A DNA stretch of 64,000 nt from Nocardia sp. NRRL S-836 (GTDB lineage: Bacteria > Actinomycetota > Actinomycetes > Mycobacteriales > Pseudonocardiaceae). The position numbers and the translations under genes were made by a program. Shown one piece after another: positions 7,900 to 16,447 of the stretch. The notes under the pieces were generated by a model. It was not told where the DNA came from. It worked only from the letters and a program-made list of their open reading frames with translations, and did no database searches. The DNA lies in the NCBI RefSeq assembly GCF_001279525.1, contig NZ_LGDY01000091.1, positions 831,974-895,973 on the forward strand, written 5' to 3'. Within the stretch, counting starts at the first letter, position 1. Every line of letters starts with the position of its first letter.

Positions 7900-8763
7900 G
7901 TGGGAGCACCACTGCACCTGGCCGTCGCACTGCCCGTGACCGGGGAGTTCACCGCGCGGTACTGGATCGAGACCGTACGGGCGGCCGAGGACGCCAAGCT
8001 GGACTTCGTGACGTTCGACGACTCGCTGGGCGGCACACCCGGCCTCGACGCGGTCCTGGTCGCGGCCAGGGTCGCGCCGCTGACGTCGAGGATCGGCCTG
8101 GTTCCGACGGCGGTCGTCACGCACACGGAGCCGTTCCACGTGTCGAAGGCGATCGCGACACTCGACTACGTCAGCGGCGGACGCGCCGGCGTGCTGCTCG
8201 ACGTCGCACCGGATCCGGCACACGCCAAGCACTTCGGCCGTCGTGAGATCGGCTCTCCCGGCGAGCTGTGGGAGGAGGCCGCCGACTACGCCGAGGTGCT
8301 GCGCCGGTTGTGGGACAGCTGGGAGGACGACGCGGAGATCCGCGACGTCACCACCGGGCGGTTCGTCGACCGGGAGAAACTGCACTACATCGACTTCGAG
8401 GGCCGCTGGTTCGACGTCCGCGGCCCGTCGATCACGCCGCGGCCGCCGCAGGGGCAGCCGCTGATCGCCGCCGCCGAGCCCGGCTTCGCGGACGTCGTGT
8501 TCTCCCACGACGCCTCCGCGTCCGACCGACTCGTGTACCGCGACGTCGACGCGACCGCGACCCCCGACGAGCTGCTGGCGTGGCAGGCGGAGGGCTTCGC
8601 CGGGTTCCGCCTGCACGGCGACCTGGACGCGGTCACGCGGGACCTCGTCCCGCGGCTGCGGGAGCGCGGGCTGTTCCGCACCGAGTACGAGCACCCGACC
8701 CTGCGTGCGCGCCTCGGTCTCACCCGGCCGGAGAACCGTTACGCGGCGGGGAGTGCGCGATGA
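7900..8763 (+). CDS. LLM-class flavin-dependent monooxygenase
   Basis: A 287-residue luciferase-like TIM-barrel protein expected to use reduced flavin and O2. Family features include LHLAVALPVTGEF at the N-terminus, the conserved TFDDSLGGTPGLDAVLVAARVAP region, the phosphate-binding LDYVSGGRAGVLLDV, and FDVRGPSITPRPPQGQPLIAAAE, which occurs in the nitrilotriacetate/sulfur monooxygenase branch. It is shorter at the C-terminus than its neighbour. GTG 7900 is preceded by GAGAGGGGG. It overlaps the next monooxygenase gene by four bases (ATGA). Paired LLM genes beside a polar-amino-acid importer recall the Bacillus ytm and yxe operons for sulfur-compound scavenging. The substrate is not predictable. 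A reduced-flavin supplier is not encoded next to it. Confidence 0.85.
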   Translation: MGAPLHLAVALPVTGEFTARYWIETVRAAEDAKLDFVTFDDSLGGTPGLDAVLVAARVAPLTSRIGLVPTAVVTHTEPFHVSKAIATLDYVSGGRAGVLLDVAPDPAHAKHFGRREIGSPGELWEEAADYAEVLRRLWDSWEDDAEIRDVTTGRFVDREKLHYIDFEGRWFDVRGPSITPRPPQGQPLIAAAEPGFADVVFSHDASASDRLVYRDVDATATPDELLAWQAEGFAGFRLHGDLDAVTRDLVPRLRERGLFRTEYEHPTLRARLGLTRPENRYAAGSAR

Positions 8764-10031
8764 CCAAGCAGATCCACCTCGCCGCGCACTTCCCCGGCGT
8801 GAACAACACGACGGTCTGGAGCGATCCCGCGGCGGGCAGCCACATCGAGTTCTCCTCGTTCGTCCACCTGGCACAGACGGCGGAACGGGCGAAGTTCGAC
8901 TTCTTCTTCCTCGCGGAGGGCCTGAGGCTGCGCGAGCAGGGCGGGCGGATCTACGACCTGGACGTGGTCGGCCGCCCGGACACGTTCACCGTGCTCGCCG
9001 CGCTGGCCGCCGTCACCGACCGCCTCGGGCTGGCCGGCACGATCAACTCGACGTTCAACGAGCCGTACGAGGTGGCCCGGCAGTTCGCCTCGCTCGACCA
9101 CCTCTCGGCCGGCCGGGCCGCCTGGAACGTCGTGACGTCGTGGGACGCGTTCACCGGTGAGAACTTCCGCCGCGGCGGGTTCCTCGCGCGGGAAGACCGC
9201 TACACCAGGGCGGAGTCGTTCCTGCGCACCGCGTGGAAGCTCTTCGACACCGGCGTCGGCCCGTTCGAGCACACCGACCGGCACTTCGACATCAGCGGGA
9301 CCTTCGGGGTCCCGCGGTCTCCGCAGGGCCGTCCGGTGATCCTCCAGGCCGGCGACTCCGAGGAGGGCCGCGAGTTCGCCGCGGCCACGGCCGACGCGAT
9401 CTTCTCCCGGTACGCGACCCTGGAGGAGGGACAGCGGTTCTACCGCGACGTGAAGGGCCGGCTGGCGAGGCACGGCCGGTCGCCCGAGCAGCTGAAGATC
9501 CTGCCCGCGGCCACGTTCGTCCTCGGCGACACCGACGCGGACGCGCAGGAGAAGGCCGCGGAGGTGCGGCGCCAGCAGGTCAGCGGCGCTACCGCGATCC
9601 GGTTCCTGGAGCAGGTGTGGAACCGCGACCTGAGCGGCTACGACCCGGACGGCCCGTTGCCCGAGGTCGAGCCGCTCACCGGCGAGAACACCATCGCCAA
9701 GGGCAGGGCGAGCGTGCGGATGTTCAAGGATCCCGTTGCCACCGTGCGGGAGTGGCGGGAGAGGGCCGCGGCGAAGAACCTGTCGATCCGCGACCTCGTG
9801 ATCGACGTGAGCGCCCGGCAGACGTTCACCGGATCGGCCGCCAGCGTGGCCACGCAGATCAACGACCTGGTGCAGCAGGACGCGGCGGACGGCTTCATCC
9901 TGGTGCCGCACGTGACGCCCGGCGGCCTGGACGAGTTCGCCGACACCGTGGTGCCGCTGCTGCAGGACCGCGGTGTCTTCCGGGCCGACTACACCGGCCC
10001 GACCCTGCGTGATCACCTCGGTGTCCGATAG
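8760..10031 (+). CDS. NtaA/SnaA/DszA-family flavin monooxygenase
   Basis: A 423-residue LLM monooxygenase of the NtaA/SnaA/DszA/YxeK group, the two-component FMNH2-dependent enzymes that cleave C-N or C-S bonds of small organics. Typical motifs: IHLAAHFPGVNNTTVW at the N-terminus, FDFFFLAEGLRLRE, AGTINSTFNEPYEVARQFASLDH, SAGRAAWNVVTSW, and SPQGRPVILQAGDSEEGREFAA. The ATG at 8760 overlaps the previous stop. Full length and no damage visible. In Bacillus, YxeK and YtnJ of this family act on S-(2-succino)cysteine-type compounds and sit with amino-acid ABC importers, as here. This is an analogy from context, not a substrate assignment. Confidence 0.9.
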   Translation: MTKQIHLAAHFPGVNNTTVWSDPAAGSHIEFSSFVHLAQTAERAKFDFFFLAEGLRLREQGGRIYDLDVVGRPDTFTVLAALAAVTDRLGLAGTINSTFNEPYEVARQFASLDHLSAGRAAWNVVTSWDAFTGENFRRGGFLAREDRYTRAESFLRTAWKLFDTGVGPFEHTDRHFDISGTFGVPRSPQGRPVILQAGDSEEGREFAAATADAIFSRYATLEEGQRFYRDVKGRLARHGRSPEQLKILPAATFVLGDTDADAQEKAAEVRRQQVSGATAIRFLEQVWNRDLSGYDPDGPLPEVEPLTGENTIAKGRASVRMFKDPVATVREWRERAAAKNLSIRDLVIDVSARQTFTGSAASVATQINDLVQQDAADGFILVPHVTPGGLDEFADTVVPLLQDRGVFRADYTGPTLRDHLGVR

Positions 10032-10136
10032 TTGTTCACCACGTGGACGCCCTTGCCCGCATGATCGGCGGGTCCTTACGGTGAGTTGTGGGCGCCGCGC
10101 CCCGCTTCTGACTCACCTGGCCGACAAGGACCTGTC

Positions 10137-11012
10137 ATGTCCTCTGCCCTCGCCTTACCGTCCACAAAGGACAGATCTGACGATCTGGCCGCGTTGTCCG
10201 TTGTGCCCGCCCGCCACCCGTGGCGGTGGGTGGGCATCGCGGTCGTGCTGGTGCTCGTCGCCCAGTTCGTGCACGGCCTGGTCACCAACCCCGGCTGGGA
10301 CTGGCCGACGTTCGCCCGCTACTTCACCGCCGAGTCGATCCTGCGCGCGGTGGGCACCACCATCGTGCTCACCGTGCTCGGGACCGTCCTCGGGTTCGCG
10401 CTCGGCATCGTGGTGGCGCTGCTGCGGCTGTCCCGCAGCGTGTTCCTGCAGGGTGTCGGCTGGACCTACGTGTGGGCGTTCCGCTCGATCCCGCTGATCG
10501 TGCAGCTGCTGTTCTGGTTCAACATCTCCTACCTCTACCAGCGGTTGTCGGTCGGCATCCCGTTCGGCCCGGAGTTCTACTCCTTCGAGACCGTGCAGCT
10601 GATCAGCCCCATGGGCGCCGCCGTCCTCGGGCTCGCGCTGCACCAGGCCGCCTACGCCGCCGAGATCGTGCGCTCCGGCGTGATCTCGGTCGAGCCGGGC
10701 CAGCTGGAGGCCGCCGCCGCGCTGGGCGTGCCGAAGGGCCGCCAGCTGCGCAGGATCGTGCTGCCGCAGGCGATGCGCGCGATCCTGCCGAACGCGGCGA
10801 ACGAGGTGATCAGCCTGTTCAAGGGCACCTCGGTGGTGTCGGTGATGGCGATCGGCGAGCTGTTCTACCAGGTGCAGGTCGTCTACGGCCGCAACGCGCG
10901 GGTCGTGGCGCTGCTCATGGTCGCGACCGTCTGGTACATCATCCTGACCACGCTGCTCTCGATCGGCCAGCACTACGTGGAGCGGTACTTCGCGCGAGGA
11001 GCCCGCCGGTGA
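10137..11012 (+). CDS. Polar amino-acid-type ABC transporter permease
   Basis: A 291-residue inner-membrane subunit of the HisM/GlnP/TcyB type. After a basic cytoplasmic start (about 1-30) there are hydrophobic segments near residues 32-52, 75-105, 120-145, 165-185 and 250-272. The EAA loop that contacts the ATPase is evident: [34 protein letters not shown] 10137 has AAGGA six bases upstream. It lies 105 bases after the monooxygenase gene and overlaps the ATPase gene by four bases. One permease gene implies a homodimeric pore. Confidence 0.92.
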   Translation: MSSALALPSTKDRSDDLAALSVVPARHPWRWVGIAVVLVLVAQFVHGLVTNPGWDWPTFARYFTAESILRAVGTTIVLTVLGTVLGFALGIVVALLRLSRSVFLQGVGWTYVWAFRSIPLIVQLLFWFNISYLYQRLSVGIPFGPEFYSFETVQLISPMGAAVLGLALHQAAYAAEIVRSGVISVEPGQLEAAAALGVPKGRQLRRIVLPQAMRAILPNAANEVISLFKGTSVVSVMAIGELFYQVQVVYGRNARVVALLMVATVWYIILTTLLSIGQHYVERYFARGARR

Positions 11013-11758
11013 TCGAGGTTCTGGGCGTGCACAAGAGCTTCGGCACCCACGAGGTGCTGCGCGGGGTCTCCCTGGAGGTCGCGGCCGGTGAGGTCGTGGT
11101 GGTGCTGGGACCGTCCGGCTCCGGCAAGTCGACGCTGCTGCGCACGATCAACCACCTGGAGAAGGTCGACCGCGGGTTCGTCAGCATCGACGGCGCGCTG
11201 GTCGGGTACCGGCGGTCCGGGCGCAAGCTGTACGAGCTCAAGGAACGCGAGGTGCTCAGGCAGCGCGCGCAGATCGGGTTCGTCTTCCAGAACTTCAACC
11301 TGTTCCCGCACCTGACCGCGCTGGAGAACGTCGTCGAGGCACCGCTGGCCCACGGCCGTCCGCGCGCCGAGGTCCGCGCGGAGGGCCGCTCGCTGCTCGC
11401 ACGGGTCGGCCTGGCGGACAAGGAGGACGCGTACCCGCGGCAGCTCTCCGGCGGTCAGCAGCAACGCGTCGCGATCGCCCGCGCCCTGGCCACGCGCCCG
11501 AAGGTCGTGCTGTTCGACGAGCCCACCTCCGCGCTCGACCCCGAGCTGGTCGGCGAGGTGCTGGACGTGCTGCGCGACCTGGCCAGGTCCGGCACGACGA
11601 TGGTCGTCGTCACGCACGAGATCGGCTTCGCCCGCGAGGTGGCCGACCGCATCGTCTTCCTCGACGAGGGAGTGGTCGTCGAGGAGGGCACGCCGAGCGC
11701 GGTGCTCGACCACCCCGTCCACGAGCGCACCCGCGCTTTCCTGTCCAAGGTGCTGTGA
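11009..11758 (+). CDS. Polar amino-acid-type ABC transporter ATPase
   Basis: A 249-residue ABC ATPase of the GlnQ/TcyC class. Walker A is GPSGSGKST, the Q-loop [18 protein letters not shown], the signature [15 protein letters not shown], Walker [14 protein letters not shown], and the H-loop [15 protein letters not shown]. There is a short extra insertion ([16 protein letters not shown]) between the first strands. It begins at GTG 11009 within the permease stop (GTGA) and ends just before the binding-protein gene. It energises uptake by the adjacent permease. All catalytic motifs are intact. Confidence 0.95.
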   Translation: MIEVLGVHKSFGTHEVLRGVSLEVAAGEVVVVLGPSGSGKSTLLRTINHLEKVDRGFVSIDGALVGYRRSGRKLYELKEREVLRQRAQIGFVFQNFNLFPHLTALENVVEAPLAHGRPRAEVRAEGRSLLARVGLADKEDAYPRQLSGGQQQRVAIARALATRPKVVLFDEPTSALDPELVGEVLDVLRDLARSGTTMVVVTHEIGFAREVADRIVFLDEGVVVEEGTPSAVLDHPVHERTRAFLSKVL

Positions 11759-11769
11759 AGGAGTTCGTT

Positions 11770-12702
11770 GTGCGCAAGTCACTTCTCGCCGGTCTGGTGC
11801 TGGTGCTCGCGGCGTGCGGGACCGCGGAGAGCGAGCCGGCCGCCGTGTCCGGCCTGAACGTCAGCCTGGGTCCCGACCAGAACCGGGTGACGGCGGCCAG
11901 AGACGACAAGATCGCCGCGAAGGTGCCGGAGAAGTTCCGCTCCAAGGGCGAGCTCGTCGTGGGCGGAGACACAGGTACCGCACCACCTCTGCGGTTCTAC
12001 GCCACAGACGACCGCACGGTGATCGGTGTGGAGACCGACATCGCGTTCCTCGTCGCGGACGTGCTGGGGCTCAAGCCGCGGCTGGAGACGTCGTCGTGGG
12101 AGAACCTGTTCGTCGGCATCGACAGCGGCGCCGTGGACGTGGGCCTGTCGAACATCACGGTCACGGAGGCGCGCAAGGAGAAGTACGACTTCGCCACCTA
12201 CCGGCTGGACACGCTCGCGTTCGAGGCGAAGAAGGGCGGCACCTGGAAGGTGAAGGAGCCCAAGGACGTGGCGGGCAAGGTGATCGCGGTGACCTCGGGC
12301 ACGAACCAGGAGAAGATCCTGGTCGACTGGAGCGCCCAGAACGTCGCGGCGGGCCTGAAGGCCACCGACATCAAGTACTTCCAGAAGTCCTCGGACTACT
12401 ACCTGGCGCTGCAGTCCGGGCGCATCGACGCCTACCTCGGCCCCAACCCCACGGCGGCCTACCACGCGGCCGCGTCCGGGGAGACCGAGGTGATCGGCAC
12501 CTTCTCCGGTGGCGCGTCGGTGCAGGGCAAGATCGCCGTGACCACGTTGAAGGGCAACGGGTTGGTCGTGCCCGTGCAGGAGGCGCTCAACCAGCTGATC
12601 GCGAACGGCAAGTACGCGGAGGTGTTGAAGCGCTGGGGCCTGGCCGACGAAGCCGTGCCGGCCTCGGAGATCAACCCGCCGGGCCTGCCGAAGACCTCCT
12701 GA
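11770..12702 (+). CDS. Extracytoplasmic solute-binding lipoprotein, amino-acid family 3
   Basis: A 310-residue lipoprotein of the SBP_bac_3 fold. A type II signal ends in the lipobox LVLAAC with the lipidated Cys at residue 16. The mature protein shows GDTGTAPPLRFYATDDRTV, VETDIAFLVADVLGL, DVGLSNITVTEARKEKYDFATY and TSGTNQEKIL, the normal ligand-cleft order for cystine/glutamine-type receptors. GTG 11770 is favoured over GTG 11755 because AAGGAG lies at 11758-11763, six bases before it. The gene directly follows the ATPase gene and completes the importer. Ligand is unknown; the monooxygenase neighbours suggest an organosulfur or modified amino acid. Confidence 0.9.
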   Translation: MRKSLLAGLVLVLAACGTAESEPAAVSGLNVSLGPDQNRVTAARDDKIAAKVPEKFRSKGELVVGGDTGTAPPLRFYATDDRTVIGVETDIAFLVADVLGLKPRLETSSWENLFVGIDSGAVDVGLSNITVTEARKEKYDFATYRLDTLAFEAKKGGTWKVKEPKDVAGKVIAVTSGTNQEKILVDWSAQNVAAGLKATDIKYFQKSSDYYLALQSGRIDAYLGPNPTAAYHAAASGETEVIGTFSGGASVQGKIAVTTLKGNGLVVPVQEALNQLIANGKYAEVLKRWGLADEAVPASEINPPGLPKTS

Positions 12703-12712
12703 GGAGCCTGTC

Positions 12713-13150
12713 GTGCGACTCGTGCTGACCATCGAGACCGACGACGACCAGGCCGCGGCGCGGTTGCTGGGCGCGTTGCAGGACGTGGGCCTGGTGTCCG
12801 CGGAGCCCGATCCCGAGGTGCGGATCCTGCCGCACGCCCGGCAGGTGCGCCACCGCGACACCACGGTCGAGCTGACCCGGCTGGAGTTCGACCTGCTGCT
12901 GCACCTGTGCGAGCACCCCGACCGCGCGCACCGGCGCCGTGAGCTGATGTCGGCGGTGTGGGGCATCCACGACGACCACAGCGGCGGCCGCACGGTCGAC
13001 GTGCACGTGCGGCGGGTGCGGCAGAAGCTCGGCGCCGCCGGTGACGTGATCCAGACCGTGCGCGGCGTCGGCTACCTGGTCGCCGCGGGCCGGGTGCGGA
13101 TCGACCGCGCGGCCGACGTGGTGCGGCTGGCCGACCGCCGCGCCGGATGA
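12713..13150 (+). CDS. Receiver-less OmpR-type winged-helix DNA-binding protein
   Basis: A 145-residue protein with a C-terminal OmpR/PhoB winged helix (about 40-120): LTRLEFDLLLHLCEHPDRAHRRREL, GRTVDVHVRRVRQKLG, and the wing VIQTVRGVGYLV. The N-terminal 40 residues (LTIETDDDQAAARLLGALQDVG) do not form a receiver domain, and no phospho-Asp is present. GTG 12713 follows GGAGCC and is ten bases after the binding-protein stop, so it is probably the last gene of the monooxygenase/importer operon. It may regulate that operon without phosphorylation, as described for some OmpR-like regulators of nitrogen and sulfur metabolism. Confidence 0.8.
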   Translation: MRLVLTIETDDDQAAARLLGALQDVGLVSAEPDPEVRILPHARQVRHRDTTVELTRLEFDLLLHLCEHPDRAHRRRELMSAVWGIHDDHSGGRTVDVHVRRVRQKLGAAGDVIQTVRGVGYLVAAGRVRIDRAADVVRLADRRAG

Positions 13151-13154
13151 GCCC

Positions 13155-13187
13155 GGTGGCCTCCCGATGCCTCCTCGGGAGGCCACC
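13155..13187. terminator. Strong hairpin between convergent genes
   Basis: Perfect 12-base arms GGTGGCCTCCCG (13155-13166) and CGGGAGGCCACC (13176-13187) with a nine-base loop, starting five bases after the winged-helix gene. There is no T-run beyond a short CTT, so it may act as a bidirectional GC-stem terminator of the kind common in actinomycetes. Confidence 0.65.
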
Positions 13188-13282
13188 GCTTCGCCTTGGG
13201 AAGACAGCGGGTGGCCGAAACCGGTGGCGCGGCGGGTCACCGGGAACCGCCGCGCGAAGCCGGAGGGTGGTCGGGACGGGCT

Positions 13283-13876
13283 TCAGGCCCGCCGCTCGTC
13301 GTGGTGCAGCCTGCGGAGCGTCCACAGCCCGTACAGGGCCAGCAGCGGTTTGAGGAGCAGCCACTCGCCGAAGCGGTAGTCGGCCGCGGGCACGAGCCGT
13401 TCGGCGAGGTCGGGGCGCTGCCGCCGCAGGTAGGCGCGGGCCTTGAGCGCGTGGGCCGGCTGGGAGACGATCTTGATGCGGTCGGCGTCCTCGATCAGCG
13501 GGATCACGTTCGTGACGTTCTCCCACGTCGTCCTGCTCTCCTCTTCGAGCAGCACCGTGCCGTCGAACCCGAGCACGGACCTGGCGTGGCCGGCCATCAG
13601 CCGGGCCTCCGAGGCACCGGCACCGGTCGCGCCACCGGTGAAGATCACGCGCGTGGCCCGGCCGTCGCCGGCGGACACGGAGCGCAGACCGGCACGCACC
13701 CGCCAGCGGTTGACGAGGTTCGCGGTCGTCCCGGTGTTCCGGTAGCCCAGCACCACCACGGCCTCGGAGCCACCCTCGCCAGGCCGCACGAGCACGCCGG
13801 ACCACCGCCGGTTCAGCCACTCTCCCCAGCCCAGGGCCACCACCGCGGCCACCGCCACCCCGGTCCGCAGTTTCAT
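13283..13876 (-). CDS. DUF218 (YdcF/SanA-like) membrane-anchored protein
   Basis: A 197-residue protein with one N-terminal hydrophobic segment (about 5-22) and a DUF218 domain. Hallmarks are AVVVLGYRNTG at the first strand, VIFTGGATGAGASEARLM, EEESRTTWENVTN (the conserved S-x-x-T-x-x-N) and IKIVSQPAHALKARAYLRR. The SanA/ElyC/YdcF family is linked to cell-envelope integrity and precursor metabolism, but its reaction is not established. ATG 13876 is divergent from the APH-like gene (78-base gap). The C-terminus carries a second hydrophobic stretch, LLLKPLLALYGLW. Confidence 0.8.
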   Translation of the reverse strand: MKLRTGVAVAAVVALGWGEWLNRRWSGVLVRPGEGGSEAVVVLGYRNTGTTANLVNRWRVRAGLRSVSAGDGRATRVIFTGGATGAGASEARLMAGHARSVLGFDGTVLLEEESRTTWENVTNVIPLIEDADRIKIVSQPAHALKARAYLRRQRPDLAERLVPAADYRFGEWLLLKPLLALYGLWTLRRLHHDERRA

Positions 13877-13954
13877 GCACCGACTCTAAACCAGTTGCTC
13901 CGCCCCGCTCGCCCGGTGTTGCATCGAGGCACCGGAGCACGGGGGAGCTGATCG

Positions 13955-14824
13955 ATGCACGACGGCGAGATCGCCACGGACGTGTCCCTTGTGGACGAAC
14001 TGGTCCGCACGCAGTTCCCGCGCTGGCACGGCCTGCAGATCACCCAGCTCCGGCACGGCGGCACCGACCACGCCATCTACCGCCTGGGTGACGAGCTCGC
14101 GGTCCGGCTGCCGCGCATCGGGTGGTCGCGCGACCAGGCCGAACGGGACGCCGTCACCGTGCCGAGGCTCGCACCGCACCTCCCGGTGGCCGTTCCCGAG
14201 CCGCTGGAGCTCGGTGAGCCCACCGAACGCTACCCGTACCGCTGGTCCGTGGTGCGCTGGCTGGACGGCGAGACGCTCCCGGTCGAGCGGACCGCCGACG
14301 ACACGCCGCACCGGCTGGCCGAGGTGGTCGCCGCACTGCACGGCGTCGACGCGACGGGAGTCGAGTGGACCACCTATCGCGGCCGTCGTGACCAGTCCGG
14401 TTCCGACGACCTGGTGCGCAAGAACATCGCCGTGCTCGGTGACGACCCGCGGCTCGTGGCGGTGTGGGAGGAGGCGCTGGCGGCACCGCGCTGGGACGGG
14501 CCCGGCCGCTGGCTGCACGCCGACCTGCACGAGGGCAACCTGCTCTTCACCGCGGGCACCCTGACCGGTGTGATCGACTGGGGCAGCGCCGGCGTGGGCG
14601 ATCCGGCGGGCGACCTGATGACGGCCTACCTGTACCTGGACGAACGGGGTCGCGCGGCGTTCCGGCGCGAGGTCGGGTTCGACGACGCCGCGTGGGCGCG
14701 AGCACGCGGCTGGGCGCTGCAGATGGCGGTGCTGGCGCTGCCGTACTACCGGGACACGAACCCGTTCCTGGTCAGGATCGCCCAGCACATCCTCGGCCAG
14801 CTACTGGCGGAACGCGCCGGGTGA
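13955..14824 (+). CDS. Aminoglycoside phosphotransferase (APH)-like kinase
   Basis: A 289-residue APH-family kinase-fold protein. The catalytic loop WLHADLHEGNLLF and the metal-binding GVIDWGSAGVGDPAGDL are intact; the N-lobe shows HGGTDHAIYRLGDELAVRLPR with the expected lysine position occupied by Arg, as in many members that are not resistance enzymes. The segment RYPYRWSVVRWLDGE is also typical. The natural substrate is unknown and antibiotic resistance should not be assumed. ATG 13955 follows GGGGGAG. The gene overlaps the AraC-type gene tail-to-tail by 24 bases. Confidence 0.85.
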   Translation: MHDGEIATDVSLVDELVRTQFPRWHGLQITQLRHGGTDHAIYRLGDELAVRLPRIGWSRDQAERDAVTVPRLAPHLPVAVPEPLELGEPTERYPYRWSVVRWLDGETLPVERTADDTPHRLAEVVAALHGVDATGVEWTTYRGRRDQSGSDDLVRKNIAVLGDDPRLVAVWEEALAAPRWDGPGRWLHADLHEGNLLFTAGTLTGVIDWGSAGVGDPAGDLMTAYLYLDERGRAAFRREVGFDDAAWARARGWALQMAVLALPYYRDTNPFLVRIAQHILGQLLAERAG

Positions 14825-15637
14825 GACGCCCGCCTCGCGGGTGAAGAACTTCGTGAAGTTCGTGGCCTCGCTGAACCCCAGCCGGTGCCCGACGGCCGCC
14901 GACGACAGGTCCGTGTGCACGAGCAGGCGCTTGGCCTCCAGCGCCACCCGCGCGTCGATCAATGCCTTGGCCGACCGGCCGGTCGCCGCCACGCAGATCC
15001 GGTTCAGGCTGCGCACCGAGTAGCCGACGCGGGCCGCGTAGTCGGCGGCGTTGCGGGTGACCGCGAACGACCGCTCCAGCTCCTGCTGGAACCGTTCGAA
15101 CCGGGGGTCACCCGGTCCGCCGGAGGCCGCGGGCAACCGGGCGATGCGCAGCAGGAGCACGCCCGTGAGCTGCCGCAGCAGTTCGACCGGCGCACCGGAG
15201 CCGACCACGCGCCGGTACTCGTGCCGCAGGTCGCGCGCGGCCCGGTCCAGCACGGCCCGTTCCCCGGCGGGCACCACCCACCGCACCGGGCCGAACGGGC
15301 TGAGCAACGGCCGGGCGCCGTCGAGCGGTGGCGGGAACGCGGGCGTGAACAGCACGACGTGCGCCTTCAACGTGCCGGTGGGCAGCCGCAGAACGCGGCC
15401 GGGGCTGACGTGCAGCAGCGTGCCGGGTCCGCACGGGTGGTCCACGAAATCGACCATGCAGGAGCCGCGTCCGGCGGTGACGAGGAACAGCTGGTGGAAG
15501 TCGGTCCTGTGCACCTGCGTCAGCGTGTTCTCGCTGAGCCTGCGCCGCAGCTGGGCGAGGTCCACCGCCTCCAGTCCCAGCCGCGGGCGGTCGGGGTTGC
15601 TGAAGCCGAACTCGACGAGCTGTCCACTTCTGACCAT
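14801..15637 (-). CDS. AraC-family transcriptional regulator
   Basis: A 278-residue regulator with an N-terminal cupin-like sensor (about 20-150; HQLFLVTAGRGSCMVDFVDHPCGPGTLLHVSPGRVLRL) and a C-terminal pair of helix-turn-helices (about 180-278; YSVRSLNRICVAATGRSAKALIDARVALEAKRLL and SSAAVGHRLGFSEATNFTKFFTREAGVSPGAFR). ATG 15637 is chosen: the region upstream is the 55-base divergent gap shared with the SnoaL/macrodomain/SirTM operon, which is its most likely target. The inducer is unknown. The DNA-binding half is a textbook match. Confidence 0.9.
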   Translation of the reverse strand: MVRSGQLVEFGFSNPDRPRLGLEAVDLAQLRRRLSENTLTQVHRTDFHQLFLVTAGRGSCMVDFVDHPCGPGTLLHVSPGRVLRLPTGTLKAHVVLFTPAFPPPLDGARPLLSPFGPVRWVVPAGERAVLDRAARDLRHEYRRVVGSGAPVELLRQLTGVLLLRIARLPAASGGPGDPRFERFQQELERSFAVTRNAADYAARVGYSVRSLNRICVAATGRSAKALIDARVALEAKRLLVHTDLSSAAVGHRLGFSEATNFTKFFTREAGVSPGAFRQ

Positions 15638-15692
15638 GGTGGAGCCGGATCTTACCTCGTCCGGCGGCCACCGGCGCGGCAGAGTTTCCGGC

Positions 15693-16445
15693 ATGGACAA
15701 CAAGGAACTCGTGCTCAAGGCCGCCGGCGAGCTGTTCGGCGCCAAGGACCCGTCCGCTGTGGACCGCTGGGTCGCACCGGACTACCGCCAGCACAGCGCG
15801 CTGATCGGTGACGGCCCCGAGGCGTTGCGCGGGCTCGTCGCCAACCTGCCGGAGGGCTTCCACTACGAGCTGGCACGGGTCGTCGCCGACGGTGACCTCG
15901 TTGCGCTGCACGGCGTCTACCACGGCTTCGGCCCGCAGCCGCTGGTCGCGTTCGACCTGTTCCGCGTCGAGAACGGCAAGCTCGCCGAGCACTGGGACGC
16001 GCTCACCCCCGTCGTCGAGCGGACCGCCAGTGGACGGTCCCAGACGGACGGTCCCGCGGCACCGGCCGACGCCGACACCGAGCGGTCCCGCTCGCTCGTG
16101 GGCGAGTTCGCGCAACGGGTCCTGCGGGACGCCGACTACTCCGTGCTGACCGACTTCATCTCGACCGAGACCTACCTGCAGCACAACCCCGAGGCCGCCG
16201 ACGGCCTCGACGGGTTCGGTGCCGCCGCCGCGAGGTGGGCCGAGCAGGGCCGCCACCTCCTCTACAAGACCGTGCACCGGGTCGTGGCGGAGGGCGACCT
16301 GGTGCTGCTGCAGTCCGAGGGCGAGTTCGGCGAGCCGGTCGCGTACTGGGACCTGTTCCGGGTCGCCGACGGCCGGATCGTCGAGCACTGGGACGTGATC
16401 GCACCGGTCCCGGCCGAGCTGCCGCACGGCAACGGCCTGTTCTGA
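15693..16445 (+). CDS. Tandem SnoaL-like (NTF2-fold) protein
   Basis: A 250-residue protein made of two SnoaL-like units. Unit 1 (about 1-115) ends VADGDLVALHGVYHGFG and FDLFRVENGKLAEHWDAL; unit 2 (about 130-245) ends VAEGDLVLLQSEGEFG and WDLFRVADGRIVEHWDVI. Single-domain homologues are often annotated as hydrolase or cyclase-like or as predicted SnoaL-like aldol condensation-catalysing enzymes, without a proven reaction. The duplicated form is unusual. ATG 15693 is divergent from the AraC gene. The stop is only two bases before the macrodomain ATG, so it is co-transcribed with the macrodomain and sirtuin genes. Confidence 0.82.
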   Translation: MDNKELVLKAAGELFGAKDPSAVDRWVAPDYRQHSALIGDGPEALRGLVANLPEGFHYELARVVADGDLVALHGVYHGFGPQPLVAFDLFRVENGKLAEHWDALTPVVERTASGRSQTDGPAAPADADTERSRSLVGEFAQRVLRDADYSVLTDFISTETYLQHNPEAADGLDGFGAAAARWAEQGRHLLYKTVHRVVAEGDLVLLQSEGEFGEPVAYWDLFRVADGRIVEHWDVIAPVPAELPHGNGLF

Positions 16446-16447
16446 CC

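Noticed and set aside
13955..14824. Calling the APH-family protein an aminoglycoside resistance enzyme.
   Set aside because: Family membership alone does not give the substrate, and there is no resistance context.
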